Shown piece after piece: positions 1 to 5,394 of a DNA stretch of 11,039 nucleotides (position 1 is its first letter; each line of letters begins with the position of its first letter). The position numbers were made by a program, and so were the translations under genes. A model generated the notes under the pieces. It worked only from the letters and a program-made list of their open reading frames with translations, did not search any database and had not been told where the DNA came from. The stretch spans positions 1 through 11,039 of the forward strand of contig CANLIF010000037.1 in NCBI GenBank assembly GCA_947491175.1, given 5' to 3'. Origin of the DNA: Actinomycetota bacterium. GTDB taxonomy: Bacteria; Actinomycetota; Actinomycetes; S36-B12; UBA5976.

Positions 1-581
1 ACAATGTTCATATCAGTCTCTGCGCGGACGTCATCGTCGTAGTGCAGGTCAAGGCATGGTTTGCCATCTACGATGCCCACTGAAACAGCGGCTACAGAAT
101 CTCGCAATACAACTGCACCTTTACCAACTAAGCCAGAAGTTCGTGCCCATTCAACGGCGTCTGCTACCGCAACGTATGCGCCTGTGATCGCTGCAGTTCG
201 GGTACCACCGTCGGCTTGTAAAACATCGCAGTCGATCATTATGGTATTTTCGCCAAGGGAAGATAGGTCAATAACAGAACGCAAACTGCGACCGATCAAA
301 CGTGAAATTTCGTGCGTGCGCCCACCCAGTTTGCCTTTCACGCTTTCCCGGTCATTACGAGTGTGGGTGGCACGAGGCAACATTGAATACTCAGCCGTTA
401 ACCAGCCTTCGCCACTTCCCTTTTTCCAGCGCGGCACACCCTCACTGAATGAAACGGCACACAGGACTTTGGTGGCGCCAAACTCTACGAGCACGCTGCC
501 TTCCGCGTGATCAAGCCATCGGCGAGTAAAAGATACATTACGAAGTTGGTCAGCCATTCGGCCATCTGAGCGATTAGTCAC
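1..581 (-). CDS. rph: Ribonuclease PH (3' end cut by window edge)
   Basis: Phosphorolytic 3'-to-5' exoribonuclease that trims tRNA 3' ends in the cytoplasm using phosphate. About 193 residues are visible, and the C-terminus lies beyond base 1. Family signatures are clear: RSDGR near residues 4-8, HAEGSVLVEFGATKVLC (25-41), EGVPRW (47-52), LPRATHTRND (69-78), GGRTHEI (86-92), the phosphate-binding GGTRTAAITG (125-134, Arg128), and near the edge a DLHYDDD...ETDMN acidic catalytic segment. I place the start at GTG 581, because the upstream residues restore the conserved RxDGR N-terminus that an ATG start at 557 would lose. It follows murI by 22 nt on the same strand, so the two are probably cotranscribed. 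In mycobacteria a phosphodiesterase gene lies between murI and rph; none is present here. Confidence 0.95.
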   Translation of the reverse strand, partial: MTNRSDGRMADQLRNVSFTRRWLDHAEGSVLVEFGATKVLCAVSFSEGVPRWKKGSGEGWLTAEYSMLPRATHTRNDRESVKGKLGGRTHEISRLIGRSLRSVIDLSSLGENTIMIDCDVLQADGGTRTAAITGAYVAVADAVEWARTSGLVGKGAVVLRDSVAAVSVGIVDGKPCLDLHYDDDVRAETDMNI

Positions 582-603
582 GTACCTGACTCTATTGCAT
601 GCG

Positions 604-1401
604 TTAAATTGATTGCTTGAGCGAAGTAACTTCCAGAACCTCTGGCCCGAGGAACCTTCTGGCCAGATGCGTGAATGATTCACCGGTCGCTAGGAATTCA
701 TGAGTTGGGGGTGGCAGATTTGGGTTTCGAGTTAAATTTTGTTCTACCAAAATGCGATAGACATCCTTCGCAGTTTCTTCCGCACTGGATACCAGCGTCA
801 CTTTGTCACCAGTGATCATGGAAATTACACCAGTCAGTAGCGGGTAGTGCGTACAGCCAAGAACTAGAGTGTCGATTTCTTGATCCAAAACTGGTTGCAG
901 ATACTCGCGTGCGATTGCAGTTAGTTCGTCACCGTTTGTAACACCTGCTTCAACAAATTCCACAAATTTCGGGCAAGCTTGTGACGTCACTTCAATATGT
1001 GGCGCGGCAGAAAATGCGTCCGAGTACGCGTCACTAGTTATCGTGGCTTGAGTTCCAATCACTCCAATGCGTCCGGTGCGCGTTGCTCCCACAGCTCTAC
1101 GTACTGCAGGCTGAATCACTTCAACAACCGGAATTGAATAGCGCTCACGGGCATCGCGCAACATCGCAGCACTTGCTGAGTTGCAGGCGATAACTAGCAT
1201 CTTTACGTCGCGCTCAACTAGGGAATCCAAAACTTCCAGAGCAAATTCTCTTACTTGGGCAATCGGTCGCGGACCGTAAGGACCATGTGCGGTATCACCG
1301 ACATAAATCACAGGCTCGTTAGGTAATTGGTCCAAAATGGCACGGACTACAGTTAAGCCACCAACGCCGGAATCCATAACACCTATTGCGCGATCATTCA
1401 C
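604..1401 (-). CDS. murI: Glutamate racemase
   Basis: Interconverts L- and D-glutamate, supplying D-Glu for peptidoglycan. The protein is 265 residues, the usual family length. It has the N-terminal MDSGVGGLT motif (9-17), GDTAHGPYGPRP (35-46), the first catalytic cysteine in ACNSAS (Cys73) and the second in GCTHYPLL (Cys183, followed by His185), so both racemase acid/base cysteines are present. The start is GTG at 1401, giving MNDRAIGVMDSG. No properly spaced Shine-Dalgarno is visible. Instead a TANNNT hexamer (TACTCT, complement of 1408-1413) ends exactly 6 nt before the GTG, which suggests a leaderless transcript. rph follows downstream. The gene is divergent from a small membrane protein gene, with 22 bp between the two start codons. 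Confidence 0.96.
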   Translation of the reverse strand: MNDRAIGVMDSGVGGLTVVRAILDQLPNEPVIYVGDTAHGPYGPRPIAQVREFALEVLDSLVERDVKMLVIACNSASAAMLRDARERYSIPVVEVIQPAVRRAVGATRTGRIGVIGTQATITSDAYSDAFSAAPHIEVTSQACPKFVEFVEAGVTNGDELTAIAREYLQPVLDQEIDTLVLGCTHYPLLTGVISMITGDKVTLVSSAEETAKDVYRILVEQNLTRNPNLPPPTHEFLATGESFTHLARRFLGPEVLEVTSLKQSI

Positions 1402-1423
1402 ACCTTAAGAGTAATCTGACAGC
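1402..1423. promoter_or_regulatory. Compact divergent promoter with two overlapping -10 elements
   Basis: The 22-bp gap between the murI GTG and the downstream ATG consists entirely of two promoter-like halves. On the plus strand TAATCT (1412-1417) is followed by 6 nt and then ATG 1424. On the minus strand TACTCT (complement of 1408-1413) is followed by 6 nt and then GTG 1401. The hexamers share bases 1412-1413. TANNNT ending about 6 nt before the start codon is the known actinobacterial pattern for leaderless mRNAs. No convincing -35 is visible on either side. The function is inferred from spacing alone. Confidence 0.5.
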
Positions 1424-1825
1424 ATGCTGAACTTGCGCAATGCACCCAAATCCATCATCGGTGTGATGGTAGTTATCGCAGTGGGTGCAGTGTTTAATTT
1501 TGTGATGGGCCTATTGCTGGCGCTCGCGCCAGAGGTCCTCAAAGGAATTGAGCAACCAGCTATGGCTAGCGGTGCGCCTTCTAAATTGATCCTGATTTCA
1601 GGTGTTGCTTGCATTGCAATTGGTTTTGTCTACATCTGGGTGCTCAAGGAGTTAGCCAATAAATCACCCCTTGCAGTTGTGATGATTTACACCCTTTTGG
1701 TAATCACTTCTCTTTTCGGATTGTTTAGGTTGCCGATCGGATTTCTTAACATCGCAGCTAATCTCTTGCTCCTATTTTTCCTCAGATCCAAGAGTGCCAA
1801 GCAATGGCTGAATTCACCTTCATAG
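1424..1825 (+). CDS. Small four-helix integral membrane protein, unknown function
   Basis: A 133-residue hydrophobic protein that I do not recognise. Hydrophobic stretches at about 11-35, 55-74, 82-101 and 104-120 predict four membrane helices. A short loop around 36-54 (rich in Ala, Gly, Pro, Glu) separates helices 1 and 2, and the C-terminal tail is basic (RSKSAKQW). There are no catalytic motifs, and it is not a rhomboid protease because there is no GxSG motif. It starts at ATG 1424 with no Shine-Dalgarno and a -10-like TAATCT 6 nt upstream, so it is probably leaderless. It lies on the same strand as cysO, 128 bp upstream of it, and occupies roughly the place of the rhomboid gene found between cysM and murI in mycobacteria. 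It is credible as a real gene because of its clean hydrophobic pattern and promoter. Confidence 0.75.
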   Translation: MLNLRNAPKSIIGVMVVIAVGAVFNFVMGLLLALAPEVLKGIEQPAMASGAPSKLILISGVACIAIGFVYIWVLKELANKSPLAVVMIYTLLVITSLFGLFRLPIGFLNIAANLLLLFFLRSKSAKQWLNSPS

Positions 1826-1953
1826 TTGCAAAGTATTGGCAACAGTGAACAACGCGCCAGCAAATTTCGCCTAAATCCCGCAGAATGTAGTCAGCAAGAA
1901 GTGTTAAGAAATTTCATTTACACTTAAGTATCCAATCTTTTGAAAGCGTTAAA
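1826..1953. other. Intergenic leader of cysO
   Basis: 128 bp between the membrane protein stop and the cysO ATG. It presumably carries the cysO-cysM promoter, but I see no convincing -35/-10 pair. The nearest candidate is TACACT at 1919-1924, with no good -35. A weak GAAAG (1942-1946) lies 7 nt before the ATG as a possible ribosome-binding site. A 5-bp inverted repeat (GTTGC...GCAAC) just after the upstream stop has no T-tract and is not a persuasive terminator. No small gene is evident. Confidence 0.4.
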
Positions 1954-2226
1954 ATGTCTGTAGCTGTAAGTATTCCGACCATCCTGCGTAGTTACACCAA
2001 TAATGCGCGCTCGGTTTCAGCCACAGGTGAGACGCTGGAGCAAATTATTGCTGACCTAGAAACCCAGTTTCCAGGAATTTCGGACCGCTTAATTGAAGAT
2101 GGGAAACTGCGACGCTTCGTAAACATCTACATCAACGACGAAGATGTCAGATTTACCGGAAGCCTTACCGCAACAGTTGCCGAAGGCGATTCCGTAACGG
2201 TATTACCTGCCGTTGCTGGTGGCTGA
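1954..2226 (+). CDS. cysO: Sulfur carrier protein CysO (ThiS/MoaD-like)
   Basis: Ubiquitin-fold sulfur carrier whose C-terminal Gly-Gly is converted to a thiocarboxylate, which CysM uses as sulfide donor to form a CysO-cysteine adduct. The 90-residue protein starts VSIPTILR, has the strongly conserved block RRFVNIYINDEDVRF (54-68) and ends LPAVAGG, all as I recall them from mycobacterial CysO. This is better matched to CysO than to generic MoaD or ThiS, and the adjoining cysM and mec confirm it. The start is ATG 1954 with only a weak GAAAG upstream. cysM begins 8 nt after the stop, so the two are cotranscribed and probably translationally coupled. No sulfur-transferring activating enzyme (MoeZ type) is in the window. 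Confidence 0.95.
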   Translation: MSVAVSIPTILRSYTNNARSVSATGETLEQIIADLETQFPGISDRLIEDGKLRRFVNIYINDEDVRFTGSLTATVAEGDSVTVLPAVAGG

Positions 2227-2234
2227 CGCTAATC

Positions 2235-3182
2235 ATGCGTTATAACTCGTTACTCGAATCAGTAGGAAACACTCCCCTGGTTGGACTCCCTAATCTTTCA
2301 CCATCAGCAGACGTTCGACTGTGGGCAAAACTAGAAGACCGCAATCCAACTGGTTCGATTAAAGATCGTGCCGCACTTGCAATGATCCAAGCAGCTGAAG
2401 CAGATGGAACACTAACGCCAGGTTGCACAATTCTGGAACCAACAAGTGGCAATACTGGAATTTCGTTGGCAATGGCTTCTCGGCTTAAGGGCTACAAATT
2501 AATTTGTGTTATGCCAGAAAATACTTCACCCGAAAGAACCCAACTGCTAAACATGTGGGGTGCTGAAGTTCGGTATTCGCCAGCAGCCGGTGGTTCAAAT
2601 GAAGCAGTTCGAGTTGCTAAAAATTTGGCAGCTGAGAATCCAAGTTGGGTAATGCTTTACCAATATGGCAATCCTGCTAATGCCGAAGTGCACTATCGAA
2701 CTACCGGGCCAGAAATTTTGGCAGACTGCCCGACCATCACACACTTTGTTGCTGGCTTAGGCACCACTGGAACTCTTATGGGTACCGGGCGATTCCTTCG
2801 AGAGCACAAGCCAGATATCGCAATTGTTGCTGCCGAACCGCGCTATGGCGAACTTGTTTATGGGTTGCGCAACATCGATGAGGGTTTCATTCCAGAACTT
2901 TATGATGAGTCAGTTTTAACTACCCGATTTTCCGTTGGGCCGCTCGAGGCAGTTGCTCGCACTCGGGAACTTTTGGATCGCGAAGGAATTTTTGCTGGGA
3001 TTTCAACGGGTGCGATTTTGCATGCTGCATTAGGCATGGCAACGAAAGCTGTGAAGGCCGGACAAAAAGCCGACATAGTTTTTATCGTTTGCGATGGCGG
3101 TTGGAAATATCTATCAACAGGTGCATATGAAGGAACGGTTGAGCAGGCTTCCGAGGCCTTAGACGGACAACTCTGGGCTTAG
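2235..3182 (+). CDS. cysM: O-phosphoserine-dependent, CysO-thiocarboxylate cysteine synthase
   Basis: PLP enzyme that joins the thiocarboxylate of CysO to the aminoacrylate made from O-phosphoserine. The protein is 315 residues. The PLP lysine is Lys43 in NPTGSIKDR, the substrate loop is TSGNTG (70-75) and the phosphate-binding loop is GLGTTGT (174-180). The segment YGLRNIDEGFIPE with Arg212 matches the place where mycobacterial CysM carries the arginine that selects O-phosphoserine over O-acetylserine. The C-terminus ends GQLWA, as in actinobacterial CysM, whose tail closes over the active site. No good ribosome-binding site precedes ATG 2235, so coupling to cysO is likely. It converges on mec with only 5 bp between the stops and no terminator hairpin. 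Confidence 0.96.
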   Translation: MRYNSLLESVGNTPLVGLPNLSPSADVRLWAKLEDRNPTGSIKDRAALAMIQAAEADGTLTPGCTILEPTSGNTGISLAMASRLKGYKLICVMPENTSPERTQLLNMWGAEVRYSPAAGGSNEAVRVAKNLAAENPSWVMLYQYGNPANAEVHYRTTGPEILADCPTITHFVAGLGTTGTLMGTGRFLREHKPDIAIVAAEPRYGELVYGLRNIDEGFIPELYDESVLTTRFSVGPLEAVARTRELLDREGIFAGISTGAILHAALGMATKAVKAGQKADIVFIVCDGGWKYLSTGAYEGTVEQASEALDGQLWA

Positions 3183-3187
3183 CCCGG

Positions 3188-3604
3188 TTAAGTTATTACG
3201 ATTTCTTCCTCAGTAATAACGCCGTCAACAATTCGATAAGACCGAATCTCAAACGGGCCATCCTGGTTTCCAGTTTCGCGGGTTGAGATCAGTACGTAGT
3301 GCGCAAACGGTTCAGCAGCGTAGGCCACATCGGTTCGTGATGGGTAAGCCTCGGTAGCAGTATGAGAATGGTAAATCACAACTGGATCTTCGTCATTGGT
3401 ATCAAGGTCGCGATAGAGCTTAAGTAGGTCTGCGGAATCAAATTCATAAAAAGTTGGCGACCTGGCGGCATTAATCATGGGAATAAACCGCGTTGGAGTA
3501 TCTGAACCTGCAATCCCAGCTATTACCCCGCAGGCCTCGTCTGGGTGATCCCCTCTAGCGTGGGCAACCATTTGGTCAACTAAGTCTTGAGAAATACTCA
3601 ACAT
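3188..3604 (-). CDS. mec: JAMM metalloprotease Mec, releases cysteine from CysO-Cys
   Basis: Zinc peptidase of the Mov34/JAB1 (JAMM) family that hydrolyses the CysO-cysteine adduct to free cysteine and regenerate CysO. The protein is 138 residues. The full JAMM signature is visible: Glu23 in HPDEACG, His79 and His81 in YHSH, then after seven residues Ser89 and Asp92 in SRTD. The start is ATG 3604, preceded by AAGGAG about 12 nt upstream and a TATTAT -10 element, so it has its own promoter. In mycobacteria mec precedes cysO and cysM in one direction. Here it is convergent with them, so Mec can be expressed independently of its substrate pair. Confidence 0.95.
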   Translation of the reverse strand: MLSISQDLVDQMVAHARGDHPDEACGVIAGIAGSDTPTRFIPMINAARSPTFYEFDSADLLKLYRDLDTNDEDPVVIYHSHTATEAYPSRTDVAYAAEPFAHYVLISTRETGNQDGPFEIRSYRIVDGVITEEEIVIT

Positions 3605-3640
3605 ATTCGGATATTTCTCCTTTTCTTGGGTTAATTCTTA

Positions 3641-3646
3641 ATAATA
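3641..3646 (-). promoter_or_regulatory. Candidate -10 element of mec
   Basis: The complement reads TATTAT, five of six matches to the sigma-70-type consensus. It would start transcription near 3634 and give a leader of about 30 nt that includes the AAGGAG ribosome-binding site of mec. The -35 region is weak, so this rests on the -10 and the spacing. Confidence 0.4.
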
Positions 3647-3669
3647 GCGCGCTTTTTTGCGTGTTTCGG

Positions 3670-3698
3670 TTGAAAGTCGGCTTCAAGAGGAGGATGCT
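3670..3698 (+). promoter_or_regulatory. Candidate actinorhodopsin promoter
   Basis: TTGAAA (3670-3675) is one mismatch from the TTGACA -35 box. It is followed after 17 bp by GATGCT (3693-3698), a poor -10. If real, transcription would start near 3705, and the transcript would carry both hairpins that precede the rhodopsin ribosome-binding site. An AT-rich segment at 3631-3646 is an alternative location. Confidence 0.25.
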
Positions 3699-3712
3699 AG
3701 GCAAAGCACCAA

Positions 3713-3730
3713 ATGCTGCTCGAGCAGCAT
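3713..3730. repeat. Perfect 18-bp palindrome upstream of the rhodopsin gene
   Basis: ATGCTGCTCGAGCAGCAT is identical to its own reverse complement, with no mismatch and no spacer. As DNA it could be an operator for a dimeric regulator. As RNA it would fold into a GC-containing hairpin with a minimal loop in the leader of the rhodopsin mRNA. It is not followed by a T-tract, so it is not an intrinsic terminator. Confidence 0.6.
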
Positions 3731-3738
3731 CAAAAACT

Positions 3739-3756
3739 GAACTGATTCGGCAGTTC
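3739..3756 (+). promoter_or_regulatory. Leader stem-loop next to the rhodopsin ribosome-binding site
   Basis: GAACTG (3739-3744), the 6-nt loop ATTCGG, and CAGTTC (3751-3756) form a perfect 6-bp stem. It ends 6 nt before the AAAGGAG Shine-Dalgarno (3763-3769), which is 9 nt from the ATG. The ribosome-binding site itself stays unpaired. A hairpin just upstream of an exposed strong ribosome-binding site may stabilise the mRNA 5' end or enhance translation. Confidence 0.45.
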
Positions 3757-3778
3757 CCAATAAAAGGAGCAACACTTC

Positions 3779-4546
3779 ATGGATGGTATCTATGATGTAA
3801 AGACACTGACAGACAGTCAATACGTTATTGTCAGTGGGTTCTTGTCACTTGGTTTTGCAGCAATGCTTGCCACGACAATTTACCTATATCTAAGCCAAGC
3901 CCGCGTACTTCCAAAGTACCGTCAGGCAATCGTAATCTCAGGAACTGTAACCCTGATTGCGCTTTACCACTACTGGAGAATCTACGATTCATTCAAGTCA
4001 GCACATGCTGGTGGCGAAGTATTCAACGAAGCTTACCGCTACGTTGACTGGTTACTAACTGTTCCACTTTTGCTTCTAGAGACAATTGCAGTACTTGCAC
4101 TTCCAGCAGCAAACCGTAAGTCACTTACAGCACGTCTAGTTCCTGCATCAGCAGCAATGATTATCCTTGGTTACCCAGGTGAAGTTTCTGCAGACATGGC
4201 AACAAAGGCAATCTGGGGCGGACTTTCTTCAATTCCGTTCTTGTACATCCTTTACATCTTGTTCGTAGAGTTGACCAAGACACTAGAAACACAGCCATCT
4301 GAAGTTGCAGCAACAGTAAAGCGTCTTCGCTTGTTGCTTATCGCAACTTGGGGCGTCTACCCAATCTCGTACTTACTGCCACTAATTGGTATCGATGGCG
4401 CAAATGCCTTCGTTGGACGTCAGGTCGGTTACACCGTTGCTGACATCCTTGCCAAGTGTCTCTTTGGTCTGACAATCTACAAGATTGCTCGCCTAAAGAG
4501 CGCAGCAGATGACGCATCATATGCATCATCTGAAGGCGTACATTAA
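3779..4546 (+). CDS. Actinorhodopsin, light-driven proton pump
   Basis: Seven-helix microbial rhodopsin of 255 residues that binds retinal and pumps protons outward. Helix C reads RYVDWLLTVPLLLLE: Asp90 is the proton acceptor, Thr94 the middle motif residue and Glu101 the donor, the proton-pump D-T-E signature. Leu98 at the spectral tuning site predicts green absorption. The retinal Schiff-base lysine is Lys226 in ADILAKCLFG. His64 in helix B is the likely partner of Asp90. In helix E, Gly147 aligns with Trp138 of bacteriorhodopsin and Gly156 of xanthorhodopsin, a position that can admit a carotenoid antenna. A strong ribosome-binding site (AAAGGAG, 9 nt spacing) and exclusive use of AAG for all ten lysines suggest high expression. 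Retinal or carotenoid synthesis genes are not in this window. Confidence 0.97.
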   Translation: MDGIYDVKTLTDSQYVIVSGFLSLGFAAMLATTIYLYLSQARVLPKYRQAIVISGTVTLIALYHYWRIYDSFKSAHAGGEVFNEAYRYVDWLLTVPLLLLETIAVLALPAANRKSLTARLVPASAAMIILGYPGEVSADMATKAIWGGLSSIPFLYILYILFVELTKTLETQPSEVAATVKRLRLLLIATWGVYPISYLLPLIGIDGANAFVGRQVGYTVADILAKCLFGLTIYKIARLKSAADDASYASSEGVH

Positions 4547-4553
4547 TAATTAA

Positions 4554-4597
4554 CAAACAAAAACCCCCTAGCTTTCGAGCTAGGGGGTTTTTGTTTG
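4554..4597. terminator. Bidirectional intrinsic terminator, 20-bp perfect stem
   Basis: The arms at 4554-4573 and 4578-4597 are perfect complements around a TTCG tetraloop. The centre is a GC-rich block (CCCCCTAGCT / AGCTAGGGGG) flanked by A-tracts on the left and T-tracts on the right (TTTTTGTTTG). It therefore works as a hairpin plus U-tract on both strands. It ends the actinorhodopsin transcript and, 2 nt after the stop codon, the opposing DUF2017 operon. Confidence 0.95.
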
Positions 4598-4599
4598 AC

Positions 4600-5115
4600 T
4601 TAAGTCAAAGCGTCGATCAAAGTTCCTTGTAGGTATGTCAAGTAGTTGTAAAGGTGCATTCCTGGTTCATCAACATCGAAATCTCGATCAGTGTCATCTG
4701 TAATTTCAAGTCTGGTTCCAAGTACGAGGCGTAGATCATTTAGTGCTTTTAGCCAGTCCAAGGCCTGTTGCGCAGTAATGCTGGATTTACCTGTCCAATC
4801 AATTAATGTTTCCCGAGCCGTGGCTAGGGCGGTAATCTTTTGGGTCCTTAAGTCTTGTTCAGTAAACCTACGGAAATCTGCGCTAGCGTGCTCATCGCCT
4901 GCATACCCATCAGGGAACAGTCGAGCTAATGCGGGATCTTCTGAGATTTGAGTTGAACCACTCATGTTCAGCAACTTGGCAAGTGGGTCTGACCCAGTCT
5001 CACTATCAGGATCTTCGAGTAACTCCGACATCTGGTCGAATAGCTGGGAAAGCACACCCAATTCCGCAGTATCGAGCTCGAGAGTTAACTTTCCACCGAG
5101 TCTAGATTTGAACAC
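4600..5115 (-). CDS. DUF2017 protein (AosR-type, Rv1332 family)
   Basis: A 171-residue soluble protein of the actinobacteria-specific DUF2017 family, recognised by position directly after clpS and by its N-terminal pattern (a GG turn, then LELDTAELGVLSQLFDQMSELL). It is acidic overall, with probable helices at 15-35, 80-105, 115-135 and 155-171. The mycobacterial member is described as AosR, an oxidative-stress regulator that senses through a disulfide, works with SigH and activates the mec-cysO-cysM genes. This copy contains no cysteine at all, so that thiol mechanism cannot apply. The start is GTG 5115, which directly abuts the clpS stop (TAAGTG), implying coupled translation. Its stop is 2 nt from the shared terminator. 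Confidence 0.85.
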   Translation of the reverse strand: MFKSRLGGKLTLELDTAELGVLSQLFDQMSELLEDPDSETGSDPLAKLLNMSGSTQISEDPALARLFPDGYAGDEHASADFRRFTEQDLRTQKITALATARETLIDWTGKSSITAQQALDWLKALNDLRLVLGTRLEITDDTDRDFDVDEPGMHLYNYLTYLQGTLIDALT

Positions 5116-5394
5116 TTAATCATCCTTTTGCAAGGTTGCCCAGAGACCATAGGAATGCATTGCCGACACATCCCGCTCCATCTCTTCCCTGGTGCCAGAA
5201 CTAACAACGGCTCGGCCTTTCTCGTGCACATCAAGCATCAAGAGTTCAGCTTTTGGTTTGTCGTACCCGAAGTAACTTTGAAAAACATAGGTAACGTAGG
5301 TCATTAAATTGATTGGATCATTCCAAACCAAAGTGATCCATGGTCGTTCCGTCAATAGATCTACTGCCAAATCTTCAACAGGCATTGCGCTCAT
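5116..5394 (-). CDS. clpS: ClpS, N-degron adaptor for ClpC/ClpP
   Basis: Adaptor that binds N-terminal destabilising residues and delivers substrates to the Clp ATPase. The protein is 92 residues. The core matches ClpS: VWNDPINLMTYVTYVFQ (23-39) with Asn25 and Asp26 of the amine-binding pocket, Met31 as the gatekeeper-type residue, and His57 in LDVHEKGRAVV. The second pocket aspartate known from E. coli (Asp36) is a proline here; as far as I recall this is common in actinobacterial ClpS. The start ATG overlaps the stop of the MFS gene by 4 nt (ATGA), and DUF2017 begins immediately after its stop, so the three are translationally coupled. Confidence 0.94.
   Translation of the reverse strand: MSAMPVEDLAVDLLTERPWITLVWNDPINLMTYVTYVFQSYFGYDKPKAELLMLDVHEKGRAVVSSGTREEMERDVSAMHSYGLWATLQKDD

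Noticed and set aside
61..510. Long plus-strand frame opposite rph
   Set aside because: It is the antisense shadow of a clearly recognisable RNase PH; low-complexity Thr/Ser/Pro composition and no ribosome-binding site.
1826..1845. GTTGC...GCAAC inverted repeat as terminator of the membrane protein gene
   Set aside because: 5-bp arms, 9-nt loop and no T-tract.
3192..3220. 8-bp inverted repeat GTTATTAC...GTAATAAC as a terminator between cysM and mec
   Set aside because: It is AT-rich with a 13-nt loop, has no T-tract, and lies in the mec coding end where it arises from two Val-Ile-Thr repeats.
3694..3708. TGCT...AGCA short hairpin as a third leader stem
   Set aside because: Only 4 bp, well within chance expectation.
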